Shown here: piece after piece, positions 1-11,400 of the stretch
How the letters are laid out: each line of letters opens with the position of its first letter
Position numbering within the stretch: position 1 is the first letter of the stretch
From: Guillardia theta CCMP2712
Lineage: Eukaryota > Cryptophyceae > Pyrenomonadales > Geminigeraceae
Assembly (NCBI RefSeq): GCF_000315625.1
Contig: NW_005434645.1
Location: forward strand, 461,455-525,454
Length of the DNA: 64,000 nucleotides
Reading direction: 5' to 3'
Notes under the pieces: model-generated
What the model saw: only the letters and a program-made list of their open reading frames with translations
The model's database searches: none
Told to the model about the DNA's origin: nothing
Translations under genes and position numbers: made by a program

Positions 1-69
1 GTGCTGCTTCTGCTGCTTCTCCTACTCCTCCTCTTCCTCTTCCTTCTCCTTCTCTTTCTCCTTGACAGG

Positions 70-292
70 CCAGGAAATCCCTCGAGTTCGTCGTGAAAGA
101 GATGAAGGAGAAGGACGGTGAGGAGACAGTGAGCTTCTCCTCTTGTTCTCATGGACAAAATCCCAGGTCTCCATTGGGCTGAAGTCGACAAGACCATCTT
201 TTTCGATGACGACGGCAACGCAGTCAACAAGTCTGAGCAGTCACGTCTCGTCAAGGTTAATAATCCTTCTTTCCTCCCGACTGTCTGGCTCT

Positions 293-342
<50 letters not shown>

Positions 343-1379
343 CTCCAGCCTCTTCTCCTCCTCTTTGAGCCTCTGCTCCCCTCCTCCCTCTCTTCCTTCT
401 CGTCTCGCTAAGTCTTTCTGCTCGTTTTCCTCCTCGTCTCCTTCCTCCTCGCTGCGTCCCCATCTTACAACCTGTTCAGGTTGCCTCCTATGACTACTGG
501 GAGCCCTGCCAGTGGGATGAAGTTGTCAACGAGCCGATGATGCGAAGAAATCCCCCAGACCTCGCCGACATGGTGCGAAGAAGGTGCGACACAACAACGG
601 CAGCTCTGCTACTTTTCATCCTTCTTCAATGTTCCTTCTTCCTGCTTCTCCTTTTCTTTGCCTTCTCGCTCTTCCTTTCACAAAGTGTTGTTTTCCTTCT
701 CTTTACTGACGGCTTCACAGTGTTGTCGAGTGGGGCATTGCTCCCCCCTCCTACATCAAGGGCAAAGTCACGGCAGAAGACGCGAAGAAGGACGCGAGGT
801 GGGCGGCGCAGCTGCAGAAGAAAGAGTCTATCCTGCTCTCCTTCAACAAGGTCGCCAAGCTCGACCGCGTCATGTTTGACATCCGCGAGGTGAGAAAGAG
901 GAGAAGCATTGCAGAAGGAGAGGGTGGAGTGGGAACTGGGATAGCCACAGAAAGTGAGAGGCTGAAAAGGAGGAGGGGAGGAGGAGGAGAGGAGGAGGAG
1001 GAGAGGAGGAGCTGACTGAGGGGTCTTGTAGTGCATCATGAAGCACGTCACCGACCTGGAGGTAAACATGTTGTCTCTCCCCTCCTTTTGCAGTCAGCAG
1101 TTGCTCCTGCTTTTCCCCTGCTGCCTCCCCCCCTTCCCCCCTCCCCCTCCCTCCCATCTTTCCTTTGACCTTCTCCTTCTTCTCCATCTGGACCCAACTC
1201 TCGTTTCCTTACTTTATTTTCGTTCTCCTACTGCTCTGTCTGACTTTCTTTTAGATGCTGCCTGAGAAAGTTAGATCTCATCTTGGCAACACGATCCAGC
1301 CACAGTAAGTCCTCGTCCTCCTCTGCCGCTCCGTCGCTCACACCCCCCCCCCTCCTGCAGGTCTCGTCGACGCAACTAA
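70..1379 (+). CDS. Hypothetical protein, 5' end outside the window (6-7 exons visible)
   Basis: I do not recognise this family. A phase-consistent exon chain can be read. It runs from an exon at about 70-116, through one starting at 168 (GLHWAEVDKT, then an acidic FFDDDGNAVNKSEQ stretch) and one near 480 (VASYDYWEPCQWDEV). It continues with an exon near 722 (VVEWGIAPPSYIKGK, then a charged KKDARWAAQLQKKES stretch), two small exons near 1033 and 1256, and a last exon ending at TAA 1379 (QPQSRRRN). The splice between the third and fourth exons uses a donor at AAG|GTGCGA, which keeps phase. The protein looks soluble and charged, with no signal or membrane segment in the visible part. The intron at 272-478 contains a (CTCGTC)n simple repeat that makes spurious open frames on both strands. 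The gene converges on the reverse-strand lycopene cyclase gene, with 94 bp between the stop codons. The start codon lies before base 1. Confidence 0.5.
290..345. repeat. (CTCGTC)n simple repeat inside an intron
   Basis: About nine tandem CTCGTC hexamers are seen, followed by CTCCTC-rich sequence. The tract lies inside an inferred intron of the first gene. Confidence 0.8.
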
Positions 1380-1473
1380 GATCTGTCAAGGCGGCTCTCC
1401 GTTCCTTGTATCTTGCTCTCCCTCCCTTCCCCCCTTCTTCTTGCCCTGCCACAAGAGCGCTTAAGTCGCGCCA

Positions 1474-2651
1474 TCAACGTCTGGACTGGTTGAGGCTGCG
1501 GAGGATGTCATGGAGCCAGTCTCCGGTGCTCCTCCTGCTCTGCTGGAGGAAGCAGTACCCCTCCGCTACCCTCACCCCGAACATGACGGACTGTACTACC
1601 AGCAGGGTCGTAAGTGAATAGATCAACACTTGTTCCACCTCCAGCCCCAGCAGCTTTCCACCTGTCACGTACTCTCCGACAGATGCCAGATTCCCTCCCG
1701 CATCGCCCAGCTGTCCAGCCCGATGACGTATGATGACGTCATCCCGACGGCTCCCAGCCATTCAAGAGGCCGTTGAGAGAAAAGCCTCAGGCCGAACCAC
1801 CACTGGAGCGCGAGGACGGGAGGAAAGAAGAACATGCAGACGCCGAGGAAGAGAAGGTGCTCGTTCTCGCTGGCGAGAAAGTTGAGCCCTCCCAGCGACA
1901 TGAGCAGGCATCCCAGCACCATGCCATAGTCCACTGCACTTCGCTTCGCTGGCTCAGCGTCTACCCAGGCCACGAGCTCGTCCTGCGAGCGCGGCCTCAG
2001 CATGCTAAGAGTCACGATGCTGGCGAGGGTCGTGTGGTCGACGAACCAGATCCACTCCTCTACCGGCATCGCCCCGATGGTGCCGAGCATGGAGCCCTTG
2101 TCGAAGGTGAAGACGCCCTTGGAAAAGATGAAGTTGTCCCAGGCCGAGGAGAAGGTGATGGCGGCGAGGGCGAGTGGAAAGATGCTCATGTACCCAACCT
2201 TCCGCACGCTGTCAGCTGCCCAACTGAGCGGACGAGGCCGGGAAAATCTCATCCAGAGCTCGGGGAGGACGAGGAAGAGATGCAGCTGAAGGTAAGTCAT
2301 GTGCCCTGCATGCGTCAAAGCGTACCCAGCAAGGAACAAGACAGTTGCCATGCCACTTAGCAGCCTCGTGCCTTCTGATTCCACTGACACTTCTTCCTTT
2401 TGATGTATACGGCTGCTTGTTGTTTCTGCCAGTGTGACTTGCTCTTCGATCGGCCGGACTTTCTGTAGCGGTAGCTGCATTCGCAAGGACAGAGGTTTAC
2501 GAAACGTTGAACCCAGTTGACAACTTTGCGCATTTCCTTGGAGCGATTGACAAGGATAGATTGGTGAGACTAAATTGAATTGATGAAAACTTTCAACCCC
2601 TGACAAGAGCAGAGCAGCAGACAAGCCAAGAAGCAACTTAACAGACAACAT
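1474..2651 (-). CDS. Plastid-targeted CrtYc/CrtYd-type lycopene cyclase (apparent frameshift near 1670)
   Basis: The protein resembles the FAD-independent, membrane-embedded lycopene beta-cyclases (heterodimeric CrtYc/CrtYd of actinobacteria, fused in archaea and in fungal CarRA), which close the ionone rings of carotenoids. The first repeat shows the TM segment YLQLHLFLVLPELW and the acidic signature MPVEEWIWFVDHTTL. The second shows GLDSWAMREGIWHLS and then GGKLLGLEVEQVLIYSLTTL, where the usual PxEE is LEVEQ. The N-terminus is a signal peptide (MLSVKLLLGLSAALLLSGVES) followed by FHQFN, the Phe-led start typical of complex red plastid transit peptides. The frame from ATG 2651 stops at 1665 just after GIWHLSEST. 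Restoring one base gives GEYVTGGKLLG and continues to 1474, so either a base is missing in the assembly or the allele is frameshifted. No intron with good splice sites explains it. Family call is good; activity is uncertain. Confidence 0.72.
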
Positions 2652-3480
2652 TTCTAATCCTCCACGACTCTTTCCTGGAAACTTTCCTCCCGCCTTTCAC
2701 CTCGCTTAGTCGCTTTCTCTATCGATTTTCCACTGCTCGTCTCTCTCGTCTCTTTTTGCTCTCCTCTCCTCGGGCTTGCATACAATTCTGCTCTCTCGTC
2801 TTCGTCCTCTTCCTCCGTCAAGCCGATCCCGTTGTACCGCCCATACAGGCAGTGACACTAACCACCCTACCCTCAGCTTCGCCACCCAATTACGTTTCAC
2901 CCCTCCTTTTCCCCTCGAACAAACTTAAGTGATCTTTTGAATATTTATTAAGTAAACTCAAGTACCATCGCAACTGTGATGAAGTACCCCCACCCCCTTA
3001 AATACAACCCACCCCTCGCTGCCCACCGAAAGCAGGACCCCTCAATTCAATCCTCACAAGGGGACTTTAGTGCGAACCAAATTATTCACTCACTTTCATA
3101 CTCGTATTATATTAGTATCATATAATTTTTAGCTATTTATTTAATATAATATTTCATTGTCTAAGGGGTGGGCCATTTTTTTATTACCCCCCTAAAGTGC
3201 CCCCACCTGAGAGGTCGCAATTCTACTCAGTTTTCGATAAAATTAACCAATAAGTATGTTAAATAGCCCAAAGGGTTCTTAAATCTCAACGGTTCTCAGA
3301 CTTCCGTCCTTAAATTTCAAAAGTCGTCATAGGGAGGAAAGTGGCATGGAACCGGGCGGGTCAGGTAGGGGACGAGGGACACTAGTACTACATCAGGATC
3401 GGCGGGCCGCCGGGCCGGGGCCCGGCATTGAGTCACACTGATCACTCAACAGTTTTTGAAGTTTCGAAATGGAGGGCGAA
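2652..3480. other. Intergenic, AT-rich, with composite repeat (C-rich tract then GC-rich core)
   Basis: No gene is supported here. The stretch starts with the likely 5' flank of the lycopene cyclase gene. From about 2985 it holds short C-rich tracts (CCCCCACCCCC and similar), then an A+T-rich block around 3090-3170. A GC-rich palindromic core follows near 3396-3430 (GCCGCCGGGCCGGGGCCCGG), then TGATCACT. This is one member of the dispersed composite repeat described in the findings. Confidence 0.6.
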
Positions 3481-3488
3481 GTGGACAG

Positions 3489-3555
3489 GAGGGAGGGAGG
3501 GAGGGAGGGAGGGAGGGAGGGAGGGAGGGAGGGAGGGAGGGAGGGAGGGAGGGAG
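3489..3555. repeat. (GGGA)n microsatellite beside the first assembly gap
   Basis: About 16 tandem GGGA units are seen. The assembly breaks into N only 30 bp later (3586-3685), so the repeat probably caused the gap. Confidence 0.9.
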
Positions 3556-3585
3556 GTTCGAGTGGTGATGCAGGTCGGGAGTCAA

Positions 3586-3685
3586 NNNNNNNNNNNNNNN
3601 NNNNNNNNNNNNNNNNNNNNNNNNNNNNNNNNNNNNNNNNNNNNNNNNNNNNNNNNNNNNNNNNNNNNNNNNNNNNNNNNNNNNN
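3586..3685. other. Assembly gap of 100 N
   Basis: One hundred undetermined bases. The round number suggests a gap of unknown size. Confidence 0.98.
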
Positions 3686-3782
3686 ATCCCCGTTATTACG
3701 GCTGCCCGCCTCCCCCCCCCCCCCCGCCTCCCCCAGCTCCCCGCCCGGTGTGGTGTTCTTGTGGTTTTACTCCTGCACATCA

Positions 3783-4160
3783 GGCAGTGGAGCAGCATGG
3801 CAATGACATCGTCTGCATCAACGAGCTCTGGTCGAGGTACAAGGGCAAAGCATCTCTCAGGTACGTTCCCTCCCTCTCTTGCCCTTCTGCCTTCCCTCTG
3901 CTCCTCATCCCCCCCCTTGCTGAATACCTCTTCCGTCATTCCCATCCTCTTGTTCACTTCAGATTTTTACCTCTGGTGTCCTGTTCCTTTCTTTTCCTCC
4001 CTCCTTACCTTCTCATACACAGCATGGCCTCCTCTACTTAACTAACGAAAGCGGAGCTGCTGCAAGGCATGTGGCAACGTGGGACCACCCTAGGCACCAT
4101 CGCGATAGTTCGACAACTCAACTTCTCCTCTTTGACTTAGAGCAATCAGCACTTTCAACC
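3783..4160 (+). CDS. Fragment of an unknown gene, 5' part lost in the gap
   Basis: One exon at about 3783-3860 reads AVEQHGNDIVCINELWSRYK and ends at CTCAG|GTACGT. An intron follows, and a second exon starts after CACAG at 4023 (HGLLYLTNESGAAARHVATW). The open frame then runs on toward the 3' end of the transportin gene on the other strand. No stop could be fixed, because this frame stays open into sequence antisense to transportin. I do not recognise the family. Splice-like borders and a matching frame are the only support. Confidence 0.3.
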
Positions 4161-4278
4161 ATTTCATTCACGAAAAAGAAACTTTCTTCGCCCAGATCGA
4201 TTAGAGTCTACATTTCCCTACTCCCTTCACATCTCTTTTTTACATCTAAAAGCTCGAGCTGGCTGCAGGGCCTTAACG

Positions 4279-6975
4279 TCATGAGGGAGGCAGCCCGTAC
4301 TTTGCTTGCAGCCCCTCCTTCACCTCCTGGGGGACCCGCCCGTACACCCCCTGCCACTGGTTCACGCTCTCCAGGTTCGCCTTGAACCACTGGAGCAGCT
4401 CAGAGATTTCCTTGCGGAGCTCCGGGGATAGTTTCTCCTGCTGCCACGAGTCCAGCGCCTTGAACAGAATGTCCATAGAGTCCAAGCAGCCCTGAGGGTT
4501 CATAGTCGCCATCTTGATCAGCCCGCGGAAGGCATGCTCCTTCTCAATGTCGTCTCGGATCCCCGTCAGTTCCTTGCACCATGGCTGGATGAACTGCTGC
4601 AGGCTGGGAGCTACGACCTCAGGGCAGACGAAGCCGAATCTCCCGATGGTGATGGCTGTGTTCTGAAGGAGATTTCTGTTCAGCTGAGGACGGCACATCA
4701 GGTTGATCAGCGGGATGAGCAGGTTGTTCACTACACCCGCCACCTCGCTGCCCAGTCTGATCACGATCTCCCCGACTGACCAGCAGGCGTTGTTACACAC
4801 CGAGAGAATCTCCGGGTCCAAGTTCATCTGCACCGAAGGGAAGATGCCCTCGAGGTAGGGTCGCAGGTGAGTCAGGCACGTCTTGGCCAGGTCACCCAGC
4901 AGGGCGAAGGCACTCTGCCGCACGTCTGGCGAGATATGATGGAAGCACTTCATCATCATGGGCAGGAGCTGGCTGTTGCTGACGAGGCTCTCAATGGAGC
5001 CCTCGAGCCCCTCTGCCATGCCGGAGATGAGGTCGAGGGAGCACACGATGTACTCATCCTCAAGGCAGTTGTAGGGGTCCTTCTCTTGAGACTCGAGAGC
5101 TTGGCCTATCAGCTGGATCGAGCGATTGAACACAGGCTGTGCATACTGAACAAAGCTCAGGCCGACAGCTTGTACGACCGATGAGAGGCACTCGAGCATG
5201 GGGAACAGACTTCTGTCTTCGTCTTTCAGCGACTCCCACTTGGCGAGGAGGGGAGGAAGCAAGAGGTTGACCAGGTCCGGCCTCATCAGCTCCTTCCCGA
5301 TGGAGTCCGCAAGAGTGCCGCAGGCATCATACAAGATGATAAGATTCTTCGCCTGATACTTGCTGAAAGCTTGAGCGTACACCTGGAGAATCGTGGGCAC
5401 GTGAGGCATGAGTACCATCCGCGCCTCCTCCTCCAGCACTGCCATAGCGGATACAGCAGCTTCCTGGACCCTCTTACTGTTGTCCAGCATACACTTCAAG
5501 AGCCCCATCACGAGCGGCTCGAGCATCGGCCCTCCGATCCCCTCATCCGGCTTCCCGCCGCTGTAGGAGATGAATCGAGAGTAGCGGCTGAGTGTCCAAC
5601 AGGTGATGCTGCGCAGGAGAGGTTTGTCGCTGTTCAGCACAGCGTTGATGAGGTGGACGATGAAATTCGGCAAGTACTGCCTCTCGAGCAGGCCAGCTTC
5701 ACAACCCTCAGCGAGAGCTCCCATGGCTAGCACGGCGCTCTCCTGTACCTTCCAGTCGGGATCCTGTAGCTTGCTGTGGATGTGAGGAAGGAGCGCGTCG
5801 AGGATGTTCGCCTGGTAGTGGTTGGCGATCGTATCCAAACCAGATGCTGAACATTTGCGCAGAGTCCAATCTATTCCTCCATCCTCATCCTCATCCTCCT
5901 CATCCTCCTCATCCTCCTGCTCCGCCACCGCATGCTTCGAGTGGTGGTGGAGGGAGGCCGGATTGATCTCCTCGGTCTTGTCGGGGACACTGTCCAAATC
6001 ATCCGAGAGGACACTCAGCTCCTCCTCGCTGTAAACCATCCCATTGAGCAGGACGAGGGTCAGTCGAGTCAGGTACGGCTTCAGCACACCAGCAGGAACT
6101 TCATCGTTCTCGCAGATGGTGGACCAGAATTCGCATGCCTCCTTCTTCACGTCGTAGTCTGAGTCATGCTCCGTCGTCCACAAGAGGAACTCAATCACAA
6201 AGGTGCAGATGTTTGGATCTGCAAGGAAATCGGCCTTCATCTCCGCAAGCAAGCACAAGCTGGTGCAAATCTCCTTCCTCACTTCGGCTGAGGAGTCCTT
6301 GTGAAGGTCCAGCAAGCCCTTGAGAAACGAGTCCATGTTCATGAGGAACGCGTTCGGGAGGGGGAGGATGAATTGCCGGATGCAGTTTATGGCTGCGGCA
6401 CGGAGGTCTCCTCTGGGCAGATGAAAGAGCGAGATGAACTTGGCTATCATCTGGTTCAGTCGCTCCCCAAACTCCTGCTCGCACAGCTGCCGGGTATGAT
6501 CTTCACAGATCAGTCTCAGAGCTCCCAGAGAGCCTTCAACGTGGTTCTCCGACCCGCTGTTCAACAGCTCCATCAACTTGGGCAAGAGCTCTGGCCAAGT
6601 CTTCAGGCTGCTGTCCTCCCTTGCAACGATGGTGGTCACAATCTGTGCCGCAGTTCTGCGGAAGATCCGCTCAGGATCTCCAAGCATGCTCAGCACTTCA
6701 CTCCGCACAAACCCCAGCACATCAGTCTTCATGTGCTTGTCTTTGATTGTGTTCTTCAGGTGGATGCCAGCCAGCTGTCGCAGCTCCAGCGCAGCCGATG
6801 GCATCTTGCAGAAAACAACCAGCAAGTAGCACCCGAAATCCGGGTAATCTCGTTTAGCCTGGTCAAGCATCTGCAGCGCCTGCACATGGACCTGATGGTT
6901 GGTCGGGTCCGCCGCTCCACTCAGCAGCTGACCGACCTGGTCTAACTTAACCTGGTCCGGCTGCCAGCCAGCCAT
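4279..6975 (-). CDS. TNPO1: Transportin-1 / karyopherin-beta2 nuclear import receptor, 898 aa
   Basis: A single uninterrupted exon encodes an importin-beta superfamily HEAT-repeat protein that carries PY-NLS cargoes such as hnRNP-type proteins into the nucleus. It is released from cargo there by Ran-GTP. The assignment rests on full-length resemblance to transportin-1. The start is MAGWQPDQVKLDQVGQLL, there is an internal ICEDHTRQL HEAT segment, and a long acidic H8-type loop lies at about residues 345-375 (EQEDEEDEEDEDED) followed by DWTLRKCSASGLD. SITCWTLSRYSRF, VQEAAVSAMAVLEEEA, NAACWSVGEIVI-like and FIQPWCKELTGIRD motifs come in the usual order. The length fits the family (about 890 aa), and the start codon is the first ATG and matches family N-termini. 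The acid-loop codons form a (CATCCT)n-like microsatellite on the + strand near 5880-5925. Lack of introns is notable among such intron-rich neighbours. Confidence 0.95.
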   Translation of the reverse strand: MAGWQPDQVKLDQVGQLLSGAADPTNHQVHVQALQMLDQAKRDYPDFGCYLLVVFCKMPSAALELRQLAGIHLKNTIKDKHMKTDVLGFVRSEVLSMLGDPERIFRRTAAQIVTTIVAREDSSLKTWPELLPKLMELLNSGSENHVEGSLGALRLICEDHTRQLCEQEFGERLNQMIAKFISLFHLPRGDLRAAAINCIRQFILPLPNAFLMNMDSFLKGLLDLHKDSSAEVRKEICTSLCLLAEMKADFLADPNICTFVIEFLLWTTEHDSDYDVKKEACEFWSTICENDEVPAGVLKPYLTRLTLVLLNGMVYSEEELSVLSDDLDSVPDKTEEINPASLHHHSKHAVAEQEDEEDEEDEDEDGGIDWTLRKCSASGLDTIANHYQANILDALLPHIHSKLQDPDWKVQESAVLAMGALAEGCEAGLLERQYLPNFIVHLINAVLNSDKPLLRSITCWTLSRYSRFISYSGGKPDEGIGGPMLEPLVMGLLKCMLDNSKRVQEAAVSAMAVLEEEARMVLMPHVPTILQVYAQAFSKYQAKNLIILYDACGTLADSIGKELMRPDLVNLLLPPLLAKWESLKDEDRSLFPMLECLSSVVQAVGLSFVQYAQPVFNRSIQLIGQALESQEKDPYNCLEDEYIVCSLDLISGMAEGLEGSIESLVSNSQLLPMMMKCFHHISPDVRQSAFALLGDLAKTCLTHLRPYLEGIFPSVQMNLDPEILSVCNNACWSVGEIVIRLGSEVAGVVNNLLIPLINLMCRPQLNRNLLQNTAITIGRFGFVCPEVVAPSLQQFIQPWCKELTGIRDDIEKEHAFRGLIKMATMNPQGCLDSMDILFKALDSWQQEKLSPELRKEISELLQWFKANLESVNQWQGVYGRVPQEVKEGLQAKYGLPPS

Positions 6976-8497
6976 CCTGTGCTCCCCTGCGAGACAGCTT
7001 CAGTACTTGCACGCCGTCAGTCAGGATATGTAGGACAGGTGGACAAGAACAAGTCCTCGCAAGCCATGGCGGCATAAGACGAGCGAGCATGCCAACGTGA
7101 AACTTCAACTGGTTCGTCATGAGACATTCGCGAGATCACAGAGGGGAGAAAACGCTATGGGCCATCAAGTTCCTGTTCTGCTGCATGGTTACAAGTTGGG
7201 ATGATAATATGAGAATGAGCAGAACACCATGAGTACGACGCCATAGCTAGGCCGAGCAACGCAATGAACAAAGAAGATGGAGTTTATGTTGGTGAAGTAC
7301 GGACTAGGAGAAAGGAGAAAAAGGATGAAGTGAAATAACAGGAGCTACAGCGAGATGAAGCAGCAAGGGATGAAAACGAAAGATGGCGGAAGAAAGCGTT
7401 GGAGTAGTTTTGAGCATGGGTCGGAGCTGGCCATGACTCATCACGCCCTGGCATGGCAAGCCCTGCTGGTGACCCGCCAAACAAGCGGGGCAGTGCATGG
7501 AGAGGAAGTCCCAGAACATTGGGTGGTGGGGGTACTACGGGAAGTAGGGGTAGGGTGGAAGAAGGGTAGCAGAACCATTAGAAGGGGGGTAGTGTGTTCA
7601 CCGAGCAACCAAAGGTGTCCGAACAGAGGGGTTAAATGATTGTATCAGGTAGGTCATGTAAGGGGTCCTCCGGTGGAGAATCCGAAGGATGGGGTAGGGT
7701 GGTAGACAGGCGGATGGGCGTGTAGGTTAGGCTGATGGGGTCCCTTTATTATAGACAAAAAGTGAATTCTGGTATAAATTGGTGGAGGGGGTAGGGGTAC
7801 CAAAAATTGCAAATTCGTGGAGAGGTGGCATCAACAGCAGGGGTGTTGGAGTAGTTTATGAGGGGTGGGTACTTCATCTGAGGAGGTAGTGTTCCGAAGC
7901 AGGGTGGGTTATAGTAATAAAGGATCATTAGGGGGTAGGGGGTACATTGGGGATGCTATGGGTGGGTCTGGGTTAGGGTGGGTGGGTCTGAAATGGTCGC
8001 GTGCAAGCCTCTTGAGACCCGGGCCACTAGCCGAAGTTCGCGACTCGGAGGACGGGCCGGTAAGGCCGGGCCCGGCAAATCAAGGCAGCAACAAAGGTAT
8101 AGGAAGGTCACGTAGTAAAATATTCACTGTCCTGGGAGCGACAAAATGGCAGCCGGAGGGAACAAAACAAAGAGCAGGGCAGGCTGAGGAAAGTGACAGC
8201 ATAGAACATCAGCTTGCACGAACATCAAGAAGAACAGGATCAGAAACAGGACTTCAAAGAGGAAGAGGGCCAGCAGGGAGAGGAAAGGAGCTCTGCTGCT
8301 TCATCAGCGTTAGCTTGCTACACTGTGTGATCCATTCAACAAACACTTGCCAGTTGCAACTTGAACGGAGTCAAGTAGACTGAGGGCAAGCAGCAGGACA
8401 AAGAGGATAAGACAAATATCAACAACCACTGGTTCTAGCTCGAGCAGGTTCAACCGCACTCTTGTCCTTCTCCACAGCGCTGGTTCGCGGTACATCA
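6976..8497. other. Intergenic, about 1.5 kb, with G-rich tract and GC-rich repeat core
   Basis: No gene is supported, although frames stay open by composition. From about 7500 to 7990 the + strand is rich in GGGTAGGGT/GGGTGGGT tracts. A GC-rich core follows at about 8018-8080 (GGGCCGG, GGCCGGGCCCGGC). This is a member of the composite dispersed repeat. The part near 7000-7200 is the probable 5' flank of transportin. Confidence 0.55.
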
Positions 8498-11400
8498 ATG
8501 CTGCAACAACTCAAGGCGACCTTCAAGGAGGCGCTCAAGGTGGAGCATCGACGAGTCTCTGCTCGTCGTTGACATGCTGCTGCCGCAGGAGGGGGTGAAG
8601 GAGGCTGGACGACAAGTCCGAGCCACCGTTGAGAGGCAGCGTGACCTCCAGCCGTCACGGAGCGAAGACATCCCGACATGCGACGAGTCCAACGGGAAAC
8701 TGAGAGAGTAGGAGGCCCTTCTCTTCCTCCATCTCCTCGCTGATGCACCTCCGACTCCAGGAAGTTCGCCGAGCTCGAGCTCACCATCATCGAGGGTAGG
8801 GACCTTCCAGCAAGCACATGGGAGAACGCAGGTGAAGGTGGCGAGAGATGTGCCGAGTGCTGAGGACGTGCGGCAGGCACTCTTGGCCTGCTCGACTCGT
8901 ACTGCGTCGTCAAAGTGGAAGGAGCGAGGAGATCGACCGCCGGTTGCTTCATCACAGTCACTCTTTGCTCTTGTTGACGAGGACGTGTCAGTGTCCAAAA
9001 GACAAGTCAACCCTGAGTGGAACGTGCGGATGAAGTTTAGCATAACAGATCTGTCAACAGATATTGTCATCCAGGTCATTTGTTTTCCTTCTCCCTCCTC
9101 ATTCCTCCCCCGCTCCCCCCCTCCTCTCCTTTCAACTTTCCTCCTCCTACTCCACATCCTCCAGCCTGTTGAACGCAGGCAGGTCTACAGCATCAGCTCC
9201 TCTGGGGCATTCGAGAACACGAAACTGATTGGGCAGTGCATCTTGCCATTGGCGCACATCCTGCCAAGTCTCATGCCAGAGCACGTGCAAGTTGCTTCCG
9301 TGCACGGAGTCCCAACGGTCAGGAGGGCGGAACAAGCAGACTGTACAGACCAGGAGGCCTGGATGGAGCTGTTCCCTCTTTCAAAGACGTCGAGCAAGTT
9401 CGAGGTGATCCCAAAGGAGCTCTCGAATGACGTGGACGGGATGCTGCGGCCCCGGTACCCTCTGGGGAAGATCAAGGTATTGAGGGGAAAGAAGGAGACG
9501 CTTGCTATGGCTGACAGCCTTTCCTTGAGGTGCGGACGAAGCTGCAGCTGCTGCGATCTATGAGAGACATCTACCTGAATGCTGCTATCCCGATCAACCC
9601 GATTTCGATAGGGAGGAAGCAGAAGGTAAGGGGGAATGGTGATGATGGTGCCGAGTATAGGAGGAGGTTTTGGCAGTGGGGGCAGGAGGGAGAGGGGAGT
9701 GGGAGATGGACGGGGGTGAAGGAAGGAGGGAGTCTGACAGACGGCAAAGGCTTCGGATGATGATGGACTCCCAAACCTGAAGCAGCTCAAGTGGAATTGT
9801 CTCAGGATCAAAGTGATGTGACCGCATGCCCCCTTGCACCCCGTCTGACCGTCGGTCATGGCAGACGGCTGTCGCTCGACCTCCGTCCTGGTGGAAGCTG
9901 ATCGTGCTGATGCGGAGCTGGGAGGTGAAGCCAACGGACGAGTGAGGCAGGATGTCTCTGACGGACCTCGTGCAGCGTCCCCTTCTCTCCATCTTGTGGA
10001 TCTTGCTGCTCGTCGGGGTGGCGTTGAAGGCGGAGGTTTGGCCCCCTCCTCCTCTCATTCCCACCGCTGACACCCAACAGCTCTGGCAAGTTCCGCTCAT
10101 CTCCTCGAGCCTCGTCTGCTGCCTGAGGTGCCCACCGCTCGTGGTGGACAGGCTCTCATGTGCCGCAGCATCTTTTCCCGCACTGCAAGGAGGTTGGAGA
10201 GAGAAAAGTCGGTGCCAACTTGGCATGAGCCCGGGCACGCGCGGGTTTGATTGCCATGACGCGTTGACTTGTATCACGGATGCTGCACGGCAGAGAAATG
10301 TGGTGGAGAAGGCGCGAGAAGCTAAGGCAACTCTGTTGCGCCTGCAGCGCGAGACTGGTTTGCAAAATTTTCTCAACTTCTCCTCTTATCGTCCCTCCTC
10401 TCCTTCCCTCTCTTCCTCCCTCTCCTGCCCTCTCCTCTCTCTCTCTCTCTCTCTCGTCTTGTACCTCTCAGTCTCAATGTCCCTTCCTCGCTGGATCTGT
10501 TGCGCGGTCACCCCTGAACACACATGAGCAGGGCGTGCAGCTTCCAACATTGAGAAGTTGAGGAACGCGTTCAACTGGTCGGACGAGAACGCCTCGTGGT
10601 TCATCTGCTGTACCGTCTCCATTTGTGGCGCCAGCATGTCACTATTGGTGATCGACCTCCTACATCGCTTCATGTGTCTGACCCGCTCCTCTAGCTCTAC
10701 AGCCTCTCCCTCTTCTTCCAAGTCGTCCCCCCCCGGCTCATCCTTGCCTTTGGTGCCTGTCCTTGCCAGTGTTGTTCGAGGCGCCGGACTGACTGGATCT
10801 CCAAGGGATGATTTTGATGAACCTTCCCCCTCCTCTCCGGGAGATGTTTGCACTCCGGACCCTGCAACGGTCCGTCCTTTCTGCTCCCTTCCTGTCCTTT
10901 TGACCTCCCCGAAGCAATCAGATGCTCCGCTCGTTTATCATGGACGTCCGAGCCGCATGCGGGTTCTGCTGGTCCGAGCGAAGCGACTGCCCTCCTCCTT
11001 GAGTGACTTTCGCTCTTCCAGCCCCTCCAAGGATCTCCTCCAAGAGGAGAACGAGGACGATGCGCTCAGCTACGTTGACATCTTCGCTGAACGACAAGCC
11101 GAGGTAAACAACCTCCTGCTCGCCATTCCCCTCATCTCTCCTCCTCGCGCTTCTGCAGGAGGCGACAGCCTTCGGTCCGCTTGGAGAAGCGTTCCACTCC
11201 CTCCGCAAGGTGACAGGCAGGCATGACGATGAGGCTTGCTCGTGAGCTGCTCTGGTAGTTGTGGAAGCATGTACCCAACGAGATGGACATGGTCCATCGG
11301 ACCATCTGCAAGCGGCAGGTGCCAGAGGACAGAGCGAGGAGACACAAGTGAGAGCATACGATGCCCCGCAGGTCGGCGAGACTTCGCGGCGACCATGTCG

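Noticed and set aside
1681-1777. A further + strand exon (QIPSRIAQLSSPMTYDDV) for the first gene
   Set aside because: It is antisense to conserved lycopene cyclase sequence, and the + strand gene already ends in phase at TAA 1379.
1773-2360. 195-aa + strand ORF opposite the lycopene cyclase
   Set aside because: It lies fully antisense to a conserved coding region and has no recognisable features.
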